From UBA3910 sp002391465 (lineage in GTDB: Bacteria; Bacillota; Limnochordia; Darwinibacteriales; Darwinibacteriaceae): a stretch of DNA of 64,000 nucleotides. Location: assembly GCA_030054835.1 (NCBI GenBank), contig JASGVS010000034.1, positions 1-64,000 of the forward strand, in the 5' to 3' direction. The position numbers and the translations under genes were made by a program. This document shows, piece after piece, positions 16,038 to 24,980 of this stretch. The first letter of the stretch is position 1; each line of letters starts with the position of its first letter. The notes under the pieces were generated by a model. The model saw nothing but the letters and a program-made list of their open reading frames with translations. It was not told the origin of the DNA and did not search any database.

Positions 16038-17150
16038 ATGGCGGCTGAAGTCAGTCTTATAGTCTTTGAAGGTGGTTTGGTTGGCGGTAAACTGGAAGAG
16101 CAGATGCAGCTGGTCAGACGGGGGATTGTACTTGATCTGATTGCAAAGGCTCGAGGAGCAGGTTATGGCCGCATCATTGTGGTCACCTCCTATTCTGAAC
16201 TAGAGCGAGAGCTGCAGGCCGCTGGGGTAGAAGTGCTCCTCGATTCCGGAGAACAACCTTTCCACTTTGGTAAACATCTGTTGGCTGTAGTCCAGCATTA
16301 TCGGTTGGAGAAGGTTTTGTACATGGGGGGAGCAGCCGCTCCCCTCATTTCTACGTCAGAATTGGAGTATATCCGGGACATTTTAGAGAAGAACGAAAAC
16401 GCTCTCTTAGCTAACAACTATTATTCTGCAGACATTGTGGGCTTTACGCCTGGGGACACTTTAACTAAGATCACCCCGCCACCCATTGACAACACGCTGG
16501 CCATGGGTCTAAGCAGCGAAGGTGGGCTGCGCTGGATTCCGGTCCAGCGTACTTTGGGTCTCAATTTTGATGTGGATACCCCCGCCGATGTGCTGATCCT
16601 GTCTGTTCACCCAGATGCTGGGCCTAACACTAGGGCTGCCGTGGCTGAGCTCAATTGGGAGGTTGATCGCTATGCCGAGATCAAGGATCTGCTCATGGAT
16701 CCCAACGGGGAGCTGATCATTTTCGGACGGGTAGGTTCTAATCTCTTTCAGTACCTGGACTCTAATACCCGCTGCCGGCTTAGGCTGTTTTCGGAGGAGA
16801 GGGGCATGAAAGCGTTAGGCAGGGATGCCCGGGGAGAAGTGAGATCGCTCATGGGGCGGTTTATAGAGGAACTTGGTTATGAGGAATTCTTCCGCTTTTT
16901 GGGAGAAATTGCCCGGGGAGCGGTCTTAGACAGTCGAGTTCTTTTCGAACACTTTCGGTGGAGGCTTCCTGCTTCAGAGCGTTTTGCCTCCGATCTAGGC
17001 CGCCTTGATTTGATCACCCATCCGGGCCTACGGGAGTTTACCCAGGCAGCTTTGGCAGCTCCCATCCCTGTCCTGTTGGGCGGCCATTCATTGGTTACGG
17101 GTGGGCTCTGGGCCTTGATCGACGCGGGAATTAGACGGGTTAAATACTAG
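16038..17150 (+). CDS. Nucleotidyltransferase-like protein of unknown substrate
   Basis: The 370-residue product starts one base after the hpf stop. Its first half resembles a MobA/CofC-like GT-A fold: VVTSYSELERELQAAGV, a central VLYMGGAAAPLIS where such enzymes have an acidic metal site, and LNFDVDTPADVLIL, the family's DxDTPxD-like closing motif. The usual N-terminal GxGxRMG loop is not evident (GGLVGGKLEEQ stands in its place). The second half is helical, with VGSNLFQYL and LLGGHSLVTGGLWALIDAG. I cannot name a substrate. The gene sits between hpf and secA, where many relatives have nothing. Confidence 0.55.
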   Translation: MAAEVSLIVFEGGLVGGKLEEQMQLVRRGIVLDLIAKARGAGYGRIIVVTSYSELERELQAAGVEVLLDSGEQPFHFGKHLLAVVQHYRLEKVLYMGGAAAPLISTSELEYIRDILEKNENALLANNYYSADIVGFTPGDTLTKITPPPIDNTLAMGLSSEGGLRWIPVQRTLGLNFDVDTPADVLILSVHPDAGPNTRAAVAELNWEVDRYAEIKDLLMDPNGELIIFGRVGSNLFQYLDSNTRCRLRLFSEERGMKALGRDARGEVRSLMGRFIEELGYEEFFRFLGEIARGAVLDSRVLFEHFRWRLPASERFASDLGRLDLITHPGLREFTQAALAAPIPVLLGGHSLVTGGLWALIDAGIRRVKY

Positions 17151-17236
17151 GAGCAGTTTGCGTCTGGGCAGACTGCGTAGTAAAATAGAAGGCACATGGA
17201 ATTATTCACAATAGCCCTCGCTGGGGAGGAATGTAA

Positions 17237-19744
17237 ATGCTGAAAACGCTTAGAAACTTAATAGATCCAACGGAACGGGAGTTGAGACGACTCCAGTCCA
17301 CCGTGGATATTATCAACAAGCTCGAGCCTGAGATGCAGGCCCTCAGTGATACCCAGCTGCGGGCGAGGACTGACGAGTTTCGCACCCGGCTTAGCCAGGG
17401 GGAGAGTTTAGACGATCTGCTGCCCGAGGCCTTCGCGGTTGTGCGTGAGGCATCCTGCCGCACCCTGAAGATGCGCCATTTTGACGTGCAGCTCCTGGGC
17501 GGCATTGTGCTGCACCAAGGCCGGATTGCAGAAATGAAGACGGGGGAGGGTAAGACGCTCGCAGCCACGCTGCCCGTCTATCTCAACGCCCTCAGTGGCA
17601 AAGGGGTCCATGTAGTAACAGTAAACGACTATTTAGCCCGGCGTGACGCCGAATGGATGGGCGAAATCTACCAATTCCTCGGTCTGTCGGTGGGAGTGAT
17701 CGTCCACGGCCTCAGCTTTGAAGAACGGAAGGCCGCCTACAGTGCCGATGTTACCTATGGTACCAATAACGAGTTTGGCTTTGACTACCTGCGGGACAAT
17801 ATGGTTGTCTATCCGGAGCAGATCGTGCAGCGAGAGTTGAACTATGCCATCGTGGACGAGGTGGACTCCATCTTGATTGACGAGGCCAGGACACCCTTGA
17901 TTATCTCCGGGGCAGCGGAAGATTCTGCCCGCCATTATCAGCGTTTTGCCCAAATCGTTCCCCAGCTTAAACCGGAGCGTGACTACACAGTGGATGAGAA
18001 GGCAAAGACGATTGCCATGACAGATGAGGGTCTGCGCCGAGTGGAGAAACTCCTCAATATTGAAGACCTGTTTGATGAGGTGAACTTCGAGCTCAACCAC
18101 TACCTCAACCAGGCACTTAAGGCAAAAGAGTTTTTTGCCCGGGATCGGGATTACATCGTCAAAGACGGTGAAGTGATAATTGTAGACGAGTTTACCGGTA
18201 GGCTTATGCCGGGACGTCGCTATTCAGACGGTTTGCACCAATCCATTGAGGCAAAGGAAGGCGTTGCCGTTCTGAAAGAGAGCCAAACATTGGCCACGAT
18301 CACGTTCCAAAACTATTTCCGGATGTATAACAAACTGGCCGGTATGACCGGCACAGCCAAAACAGAGGAAGAGGAATTCCGGAAAATCTACGGCCTGGAC
18401 GTTGTGGTTATACCCACCAATAAACCCATGATCAGAACGGACCTGCCAGACGCGGTGTACCGTACTAAGCGGGCGAAGAACCAGGCAATTTTAGACGACA
18501 TAACTGAACGCCACGCCAAAGGCCAGCCCGTCCTGGTGGGTACCATCAGCATTGAGGCCTCTGAATATGTCAGCGATCAGCTCAAAAGGCGGGGCATTCC
18601 CCACCAGGTCCTCAACGCCAAGTACCATGATCAAGAAGCGGAAATTGTGAAGCTGGCAGGACAGCTGAATACCGTTACAATAGCCACGAACATGGCCGGC
18701 CGCGGTACCGATATTGTTCTCGGTGAAGGGGTTTTGGAGCTGGGGGGTCTGCACATTATCGGTACCGAACGGCATGAATCCCGCCGCATCGATAACCAGC
18801 TCCGCGGTAGGGCCGGACGACAGGGAGACCCAGGGTCATCCCAGTTCTATGTCTCTCTGGAAGATGATTTGATGCGCCTGTTTGGCTCGGAGCGGATTAT
18901 GGGTTTGATGGAGCGCTTGGGCTGGGAAGAGCACCAGGTGATCGACCATCCCCAGATCAGCAAGGCGATTGAGAATGCCCAGAAGAAGGTGGAGAACCGC
19001 CACTTCGAGATCCGCAGACAGGTCTTGGAATACGATAACGTGATGAACGAACAGCGGGAGGTAATTTACGCCCAAAGGCGGGCTGTGCTCTTAAACGAAG
19101 ATATTACCGCCCACATTCAGAATATGTTTGAACCTCTCTTTGAGAGGCTTGCCGCCCACTACGCCAATGAGAACATGGAAAAAGGGCAGTGGGATCTGGA
19201 AGGCCTGAGGCAGCAGTACCGGGAAATTGTGGGCCAAGACTGCCCCCGTTCCCTTGAGGAACTGGTTAAGCTTGACCCCAAGGGAATAGCTAGCGCCTTG
19301 GCGGAGGACGCTTGGAGTGCCTACGAACGGCGTACGGCGGAATACGGACCGGAGATACAGCGGCATATTGAAAAGATCGTACTGCTCCAGATCACCGATC
19401 AAAGGTGGATGGATCACCTCAGTCTCATGGACGATCTGCGCGAAGGTATTGGCCTGCGGGCTTACGGCCAAAGGGATCCGCTGTTAGAATATCGTCTAGA
19501 AGCGTATGAGATGTTCCAAAGTATGGTGGAGGCGATCCAGGAAGACTGCATCCGCATGCTCTTTAAGGTGCGCCTTGCTTCCGCCGAGTCTACCCAGCCC
19601 AAGGACCGCTTAGCTGACGCCCAGTTCAGCGGGGGAGAGGGAGAGGTGGAAAGGACACCCCGTCGTACAGGCGAAAAGGTAGGGAGAAACGACCCCTGTC
19701 CGTGCGGCAGTGGTAAGAAGTATAAACGATGCTGTGGGAGGTAA
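17237..19744 (+). CDS. secA: Preprotein translocase ATPase SecA
   Basis: The 835-residue product has all SecA landmarks: Walker A MKTGEGKTLAA near residue 100, DEVDSILIDEA, the preprotein-binding domain, GMTGTAKTE, TIATNMAGRGTDI, GRAGRQGDPG, and the C-terminal zinc motif CPCGSGKKYKRCCG. It drives Sec-dependent export through SecYEG, which the signal-peptide proteins of this window need. GGGGAGGAATGTAA gives a ribosome site before ATG at 17237. Confidence 0.98.
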   Translation: MLKTLRNLIDPTERELRRLQSTVDIINKLEPEMQALSDTQLRARTDEFRTRLSQGESLDDLLPEAFAVVREASCRTLKMRHFDVQLLGGIVLHQGRIAEMKTGEGKTLAATLPVYLNALSGKGVHVVTVNDYLARRDAEWMGEIYQFLGLSVGVIVHGLSFEERKAAYSADVTYGTNNEFGFDYLRDNMVVYPEQIVQRELNYAIVDEVDSILIDEARTPLIISGAAEDSARHYQRFAQIVPQLKPERDYTVDEKAKTIAMTDEGLRRVEKLLNIEDLFDEVNFELNHYLNQALKAKEFFARDRDYIVKDGEVIIVDEFTGRLMPGRRYSDGLHQSIEAKEGVAVLKESQTLATITFQNYFRMYNKLAGMTGTAKTEEEEFRKIYGLDVVVIPTNKPMIRTDLPDAVYRTKRAKNQAILDDITERHAKGQPVLVGTISIEASEYVSDQLKRRGIPHQVLNAKYHDQEAEIVKLAGQLNTVTIATNMAGRGTDIVLGEGVLELGGLHIIGTERHESRRIDNQLRGRAGRQGDPGSSQFYVSLEDDLMRLFGSERIMGLMERLGWEEHQVIDHPQISKAIENAQKKVENRHFEIRRQVLEYDNVMNEQREVIYAQRRAVLLNEDITAHIQNMFEPLFERLAAHYANENMEKGQWDLEGLRQQYREIVGQDCPRSLEELVKLDPKGIASALAEDAWSAYERRTAEYGPEIQRHIEKIVLLQITDQRWMDHLSLMDDLREGIGLRAYGQRDPLLEYRLEAYEMFQSMVEAIQEDCIRMLFKVRLASAESTQPKDRLADAQFSGGEGEVERTPRRTGEKVGRNDPCPCGSGKKYKRCCGR

Positions 19745-19748
19745 AGAA

Positions 19749-20838
19749 ATGAAAGAACAGCTTCAAACTTTAGGGAATAGAATTGCCGAAATGAGAGAGT
19801 ATCTTTGACATAGAGAAAACGGAAAAACGCCTGCAGGAGCTGGAAAAAAAGATGCTGGAAGCGGGCTTTTGGGATAACCAGGAACTGGCCCAAGAGGTAA
19901 CCAGGGAGGTTAGCTCGCTCAAAAGTACCCTGCAGAAATGGAATAGGATCCATGGCCTCTACGAGGATGGAACAACGCTTTTGGAACTCTGGGAAGAAAC
20001 GGAAGATGAGTCGCTCCAGGCGGAGCTCAGCTCTGCCCTCCCCAGCCTGGAACGGGCTGTGGAGGAGTTAGAGCTCACTTCTCTGCTCAGTGGGGAGTAC
20101 GATGGTAACAACGCCATTCTTACAATCCATCCGGGGGCGGGGGGCACCGAATCCCAGGATTGGGCCTCCATGTTGTACCGGATGTATACCCGCTGGGCGG
20201 AAGATAGGGGCTATCAAGTGGAAGTGCTCAACTACCAGCCGGGGGATGAGGCCGGGCTGAAGGATGTCACTCTGCTGATCAGCGGCGAGAACAGCTATGG
20301 CTACCTTAAGGCTGAAAAGGGAGTGCACCGTTTGGTCCGCATTTCGCCCTTCGACTCTTCCGGACGGCGCCATACCAGTTTTGCCTCTGTGGAAGTACTG
20401 CCTGAGATCGAGAATGACGTAGATGTGGACATCAATCCGGAGGATATCCGTATTGATACCTACCGCGCCAGCGGTGCAGGGGGGCAGCATGTGAATAAGA
20501 CTGATTCCGCTGTCCGCATAACCCACCTGCCCACCGGGATTGTGGTGCAGTGCCAATCGGAACGCTCCCAACACTCCAACCGGGAAGCGGCTTTTAAGAT
20601 TCTTCGGGCCAGGTTGTTAGAGAGACAGCTGGAGGAGCAGAGATCGAAACTGGAGAGCCTGAAGGGACAGCAGCGGGAAATTGCCTGGGGCAATCAGATC
20701 CGCTCCTATGTATTCTGCCCCTATACAATGGTGAAGGATCACCGCACTGACCTAGAAACCGGTGACGTTGAGGGTGTTATGGACGGAAATTTGGATCCAT
20801 TCATCGAAGCATATTTAAAACGCAAGGAAAAAGAATAG
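19749..20838 (+). CDS. prfB: Peptide chain release factor 2, with programmed +1 frameshift
   Basis: The reading frame from ATG 19749 meets TGA at 19806-19808 after 19 codons, inside TATCTTTGAC. Skipping T19806 continues the frame from GAC at 19807 to 20838, giving 362 residues. This is the conserved autoregulatory frameshift of RF2: low RF2 slows reading of UGA and allows the shift. AGAGAG just upstream serves as the internal Shine-Dalgarno-like stimulator. The protein has GAGGQHVNKTDSAVRI with the catalytic GGQ and the stop-reading SPF tripeptide. GGGAGG precedes the ATG. secA lies 4 bases upstream. Confidence 0.97.
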
Positions 20839-20845
20839 ACGACTG

Positions 20846-20882
20846 CAGCCTTGCCCACGGAGAGGTGGGGAAGGCTGTTTTT
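20846..20882 (+). terminator. Terminator after prfB
   Basis: CAGCCTT-GCCCAC pairs with GTGGGG-AAGGCTG and runs into TTTTT. Confidence 0.85.
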
Positions 20883-20897
20883 GAAGGGGGATAATAC

Positions 20898-21587
20898 GTG
20901 CGCAGGCGCTGGCTTTTCGCAGCTGTTTTCTGCTTAGTGCTGTTCGTTCTGGCCATACCCAAACTGTTCGTAGTTCCCCGACTGAGCCAGCGGCTCGAGG
21001 CGGAGCTCATTGATTACTTCTCAGCTGAAGGGGGAGAAGTGTACCTTATCGCCCCGTGGGGCTGGGAGCTCTTGTTCGGGCGAATTCCCGCTGCGGATAT
21101 GGTGTTAACCAATGTAAGGGTAGACGGTTTGACCCTTGCCCAGGTCGAAGTCCAGGGCAGGGATATCCGCTTTGCCTGGGAGGAAGGGGAGTTTGTCTAT
21201 CAAGGCGCTTCTGATTTGACAGGGACACTGACTGTCACTGAGGAGGCACTCAATGAGATTTACTGGCGTGAAGTGGATCCGGAGCGGGATTTGCGCGTTG
21301 AGATTGAGCCTGATCAGCTCGTTCTGGTTGGGGCAGTACCCTTTTGGACTACCGAGATCAGCATTGAACTACGTGGGTCTTTAGAAGTTTGGGGTCGCTC
21401 TGGCCTGCGCCTTGTTTTGCAGAACTTAGAAGTGGAAAGTACAAGGGTTCCACCCTTTTTGCTCGAAGTTCTTAATGAGAATTACGACGTGACTCTGGAC
21501 TTATCAATCTTTCCTGAGCCGACAGAGATTTCTGCGGTTGTATTGGAGCAGGGTAAGGTGCTCATCGATATTGGAGTGGTACGATGA
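20898..21587 (+). CDS. DUF2993 (LmeA-like) envelope protein
   Basis: The 229-residue product has one N-terminal membrane anchor (about residues 4-24) and an extracytoplasmic part with the DUF2993 pattern: LSQRLEAELIDYF, then WELLFGRIPAADMVLTNVRVDGL and a later VTEEALNEIYWR. DUF2993 proteins are lipid-binding, TULIP-like periplasmic proteins; in Actinobacteria one (LmeA) works in lipomannan synthesis. GTG at 20898 follows AGGGGGATAATAC. The stop overlaps the ATG of the next gene. Confidence 0.7.
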   Translation: MRRRWLFAAVFCLVLFVLAIPKLFVVPRLSQRLEAELIDYFSAEGGEVYLIAPWGWELLFGRIPAADMVLTNVRVDGLTLAQVEVQGRDIRFAWEEGEFVYQGASDLTGTLTVTEEALNEIYWREVDPERDLRVEIEPDQLVLVGAVPFWTTEISIELRGSLEVWGRSGLRLVLQNLEVESTRVPPFLLEVLNENYDVTLDLSIFPEPTEISAVVLEQGKVLIDIGVVR

Positions 21588-23233
21588 AAAGGTTTTTCTG
21601 GCTGCTCATCTTTGCCGCAGCGTTAACGGCAGCTGTTCTTGCTGCTGGGCGTTGGCAGATTGAGGGGCAAAATCGGACTGTTGAACTGGTTTATGATCTT
21701 GAGAGCGTGCAGCATTTGGCCCAGGCGTTGGACAAGCCCATAGAGGCCCTCCTTGCCGATCTGAAAGGGGCCGGCGTGGAGACAATTGGGGTGCAGCCAG
21801 AGACTTTGGGAGAGCGTCTCTTGTCCGGAAAACCCCTACCGCCAGGAGTTAGGGATAGTCTCCCCAAGGATCAGAGCGAACTGGGTAAATGGCTCGTCCT
21901 GCCTGTTGCCTTTCGGGCAGATGATTTTGCCCTGCTTGCCGCCAGCGGTTTAAAACCAGCGCCAAAACTGGCTGTAGTGAGCTGGGACGTGGAGCCCATC
22001 TGGTTGGCGAGCCAGGTGGATCTTGTGATAATTAGCGGCAGTGGTGAGTTTGCCCGGGAAGATCTACACCACTTTCCAGGCCGTCTGGCCCTGGTAGAGT
22101 TTCACACGCCGGATATGGAACAGTTCAGCGCTGAGGTGGGGCGCATGGTACGCCTCCATGGCATCAGCCAGAAGGAAATGGACAAACTTCCGGCGGAGCG
22201 GATTATTTCCCGCTACCTGCGGGCAGTGCGGGAGCGGAATCTCCGCGTATTGTATCTGCGTCCTTTCTTGGAAGGTCCGGATCCGTGGCAGCGTTCCCTT
22301 GCCCTTTTGACTGACCTGAAAGCAAGCCTGGAAAGGGAAGGGTATATCTTAGGTGCAGCAGAGCCTTTTTCAGAGTGGGCGCCTTCAGGTCTTTGGAAGG
22401 CTGTGGTCAGTGCGGGTATCTGGGCCGGTGCCGTTCTTTACGGTTTAAGCCTTTTTCCCAAGTACCATGGTCTCATGAGCGTGGCAGGGGCATTGGGCTG
22501 GCTGGTGAATATCCTTTTGGCCTGGCGAGAACCGATTTTGGCAGCCCAAATCTCTGCTCTTGTGGCAGCTGTAGTCTTTCCCTGCCTGAGCGTCCGATTC
22601 GTCGGGGATGGGAATCCCCGTCTGCGATACGCTCAAGCTGCCGCCGTATCCCTTTTAGGAGCCCTGTTGATTGTGGGAACGCTAACCGGTGTTGAATTCA
22701 TGCTCAAGCTGCAGGAGTTTCGCGGCGTGAAGGTGATGCATGTTCTGCCAATTTTGCTTGTAGTCTTTTCCTTGATCAGACCCCTGCGGGAATGGTTAAA
22801 CTCGGCAATCCCCGTTAAGTATCTGGTTCTTATGGGAATAGCAGGTCTGTTCGGGGTGATTTACATCCTTAGGACAGGCAATTTCGGTTTGCCGGTGCCA
22901 GACTGGGAGATTAGGATGCGGGAAGGTTTAGAGCAGATTCTGCGTACCCGGCCTAGGACAAAGGAGTTAATGTTGGGGCATCCTGCCCTGTATCTGGCCC
23001 TAAGGTCGGAAAAACCAGAGCGATCCTGGTTGTTGCCAGTTGCGGTTGTGGGGCAACTTTCCATGGTCAACACCTTTACCCATATCCACAGCCCACTGAG
23101 CATCAGTCTGCTCCGTACCCTTTACGGCCTTGTTTTTGGTTATGTTATTGGCTGGTTGGTGCAACAAGTCCTGCGTTTGGGGAAGAGGTGGCTTGGTCGT
23201 GATCGTAGTATCGGGCTATTACGGGTTCGCTAA
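21584..23233 (+). CDS. DUF5693 multi-spanning membrane protein
   Basis: The 549-residue product has an N-terminal membrane segment, an extracytoplasmic domain of about 300 residues, and about eight membrane helices at the C-terminal end. The family is regularly found directly upstream of csaB and tagA in Bacillota, as here, and is thought to serve cell-wall polymer synthesis, but no activity is known. It overlaps DUF2993 by 4 bases and csaB by 35 bases, so all are one operon. Confidence 0.75.
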   Translation: MKRFFWLLIFAAALTAAVLAAGRWQIEGQNRTVELVYDLESVQHLAQALDKPIEALLADLKGAGVETIGVQPETLGERLLSGKPLPPGVRDSLPKDQSELGKWLVLPVAFRADDFALLAASGLKPAPKLAVVSWDVEPIWLASQVDLVIISGSGEFAREDLHHFPGRLALVEFHTPDMEQFSAEVGRMVRLHGISQKEMDKLPAERIISRYLRAVRERNLRVLYLRPFLEGPDPWQRSLALLTDLKASLEREGYILGAAEPFSEWAPSGLWKAVVSAGIWAGAVLYGLSLFPKYHGLMSVAGALGWLVNILLAWREPILAAQISALVAAVVFPCLSVRFVGDGNPRLRYAQAAAVSLLGALLIVGTLTGVEFMLKLQEFRGVKVMHVLPILLVVFSLIRPLREWLNSAIPVKYLVLMGIAGLFGVIYILRTGNFGLPVPDWEIRMREGLEQILRTRPRTKELMLGHPALYLALRSEKPERSWLLPVAVVGQLSMVNTFTHIHSPLSISLLRTLYGLVFGYVIGWLVQQVLRLGKRWLGRDRSIGLLRVR

Positions 23234-24233
23234 TCTGGGGGATGAAGCCATTCTAGCGGCGCTTTGTGACGACATTGAAACGCTGGGGTTTTCCCGGAAG
23301 GAAATCCTTGTCCTCTCGCAAAACCCTGTTCAGACCGAAAAAGAGCACGGTGTACGGGCCTTGGGTCGTTACAACCTTCCTGCCATTTGGCGTGTTCTAG
23401 GCTCCGCCCGGGCTCTGATCAGCGGCGGCGGTTCTCTCCTGCAGGATGTGACAAGTAAACGCACCATTCCCTATTACCTAGGTGTGGTAGAAATGGCAAT
23501 TATGCGCAGGGTGCCCGTTGTTATGTACGGTCAGGGTCTCGGCCCGGTGCAGAGTGCTTTTTACCGAAAATGGATAGCCAAGTCCTTTGTCCGCAGCGCA
23601 GCCTATTCGGTACGGGATCGGGAAAGCGCCCGTTTTTTGGCAGCTTACAATGTACCTGAAGAAAAGGGTATGGTGACGGCCGATCCTGTTTTTGGGCGGG
23701 AGTTGAGATTACAGCAGGAGCGGGAGAATAGGATTCTGCTGAACCTGCGTCCTTACCAAGGTTGGGAAGCACAGCGCGAACTGTGGCTCGAACTTATCTG
23801 CAGCTGGCAGCGACTGGGCTACCAGGTAGAGTTTCTGCCGCTGGGGCCAGGGGACAGGCAGTTAGGGGAGTACCTGGAAGGAAGACTCAGACATTTTGCG
23901 ATTCAACCTGATGTGTCCCTTGCCAATTTGGTACAGCCTTTTCAAGGAGCACGACTCTGTGTATCCATGCGGCTCCACGGTGTGATTTTCTCAGCCTTAC
24001 ACGATGTGCTGCCACTTGCGGTGGATTACGACCCCAAGGTAAGGGAGGTTAGTGGTCAGCTGCATGTGCCCTGTTGGGATTTGGAAGATCTGCCTTCCCT
24101 TACAGCCGGTTTGGAGGAGATTGCTGCCAATTACGAACAGCATCGCTTGAGATATCAGAAATCCCTGAGCAAGCTCAGGGAATGGGCCCAGGGCAATCAG
24201 AAAGTACTTGCTCGGGTGTTATTGCGGGAGTGA
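23199..24233 (+). CDS. csaB: Polysaccharide pyruvyl transferase CsaB
   Basis: The 344-residue product starts VIVVSGYYGFANLGDEAIL, the hallmark of CsaB, and has ISGGGSLLQD and MRLHGVIFSAL. CsaB adds pyruvate ketals to secondary cell-wall polysaccharide, the anchor for SLH-domain proteins. In diderm Bacillota such SLH proteins (OmpM type) tether the outer membrane. GTG 23199 is chosen because AGAGGTGG lies about 8 bases before it; TTG at 23193 is the alternative. The start lies inside the upstream gene. Confidence 0.93.
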   Translation: MIVVSGYYGFANLGDEAILAALCDDIETLGFSRKEILVLSQNPVQTEKEHGVRALGRYNLPAIWRVLGSARALISGGGSLLQDVTSKRTIPYYLGVVEMAIMRRVPVVMYGQGLGPVQSAFYRKWIAKSFVRSAAYSVRDRESARFLAAYNVPEEKGMVTADPVFGRELRLQQERENRILLNLRPYQGWEAQRELWLELICSWQRLGYQVEFLPLGPGDRQLGEYLEGRLRHFAIQPDVSLANLVQPFQGARLCVSMRLHGVIFSALHDVLPLAVDYDPKVREVSGQLHVPCWDLEDLPSLTAGLEEIAANYEQHRLRYQKSLSKLREWAQGNQKVLARVLLRE

Positions 24234-24238
24234 TTAGT

Positions 24239-24976
24239 GTGGATAGAATCGATGTTCTTGGTCTCGGTTTCGATTCACTCACAAAAGAAGAGGCATTGAA
24301 GCGGGTGAGCTCCTTTGCCGGATCCGAGCGGCCCCACTTAATCGTGACCGCCAACCCCGAGACGGTTATGCAGTCGCGGGGGGACCAACTGCTGGCACAG
24401 ATTGTGAATCGGGCCGATCTGGTCGTAGCAGATGGCATCGGCGTTGTTTGGGCCAGCGGTGTTTTGGGTCGCAGGCTGCCTGAACGTATCGCCGGTATTG
24501 AGTTGACGGAAGGCATTCTCGCAGAAGCGGCAGCCAAAGGCTGGCCTATTTTCATGCTGGGCTCGTCTGATGGTGTTGCCCAGCGGGCGGCCGATGCATT
24601 GCGGCGGCGTTATCAGGGTCTGCAGATTGTCGGTACGCACCATGGCTTTTTCCGGCCTGGCCCGGAAGAGGAGGAGGTGCTGGAGCGGATCAAAGGCGCC
24701 AAGCCTAAGGTTCTGCTGGCTGCCCTTGGTGTCCCTAGGCAGGAAAAATGGTTAGCGGCCCATTTGGGCACGCTGAGGGTACCGGTGGCGATTGGGGTAG
24801 GGGGCAGTTTTGATGTTTGGGCAGGTGTGACGCGCCGGGCACCAAAATGGGTGCGGCAGCTGCACCTGGAGTGGTTATACCGTGTGCTGCGGCAGCCAAG
24901 CCGCTTCAAACGCCTGCTCGTTTTGCCCAAGTTTGTGGCCTTGGTATACCAAACCAAACTCAGACGGGGGAGGTAG
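24239..24976 (+). CDS. WecG/TagA-family glycosyltransferase
   Basis: The 245-residue product has the GT26 pattern: VTANPETVMQSR, LVVADGIGVVWASGVLG, PERIAGIELTEG, FMLGSSDGVAQRAADAL, and GVGGSFDVWAG with RAPKWVRQLHLEWLYR. Such enzymes add N-acetylmannosamine to lipid-linked GlcNAc in cell-wall polymer synthesis. GTG at 24239, 8 bases after GGGAG, is preferred over GTG 24230, which overlaps the csaB stop. The DUF5693-csaB-tagA trio suggests one pathway for a pyruvylated wall polymer. Confidence 0.9.
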   Translation: MDRIDVLGLGFDSLTKEEALKRVSSFAGSERPHLIVTANPETVMQSRGDQLLAQIVNRADLVVADGIGVVWASGVLGRRLPERIAGIELTEGILAEAAAKGWPIFMLGSSDGVAQRAADALRRRYQGLQIVGTHHGFFRPGPEEEEVLERIKGAKPKVLLAALGVPRQEKWLAAHLGTLRVPVAIGVGGSFDVWAGVTRRAPKWVRQLHLEWLYRVLRQPSRFKRLLVLPKFVALVYQTKLRRGR

Positions 24977-24980
24977 AGAT

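Noticed and set aside
19749..19808. prfB looked like a broken gene because of an early in-frame TGA.
   Set aside because: The TATCTTTGAC context is the conserved RF2 frameshift site, so the gene is intact.
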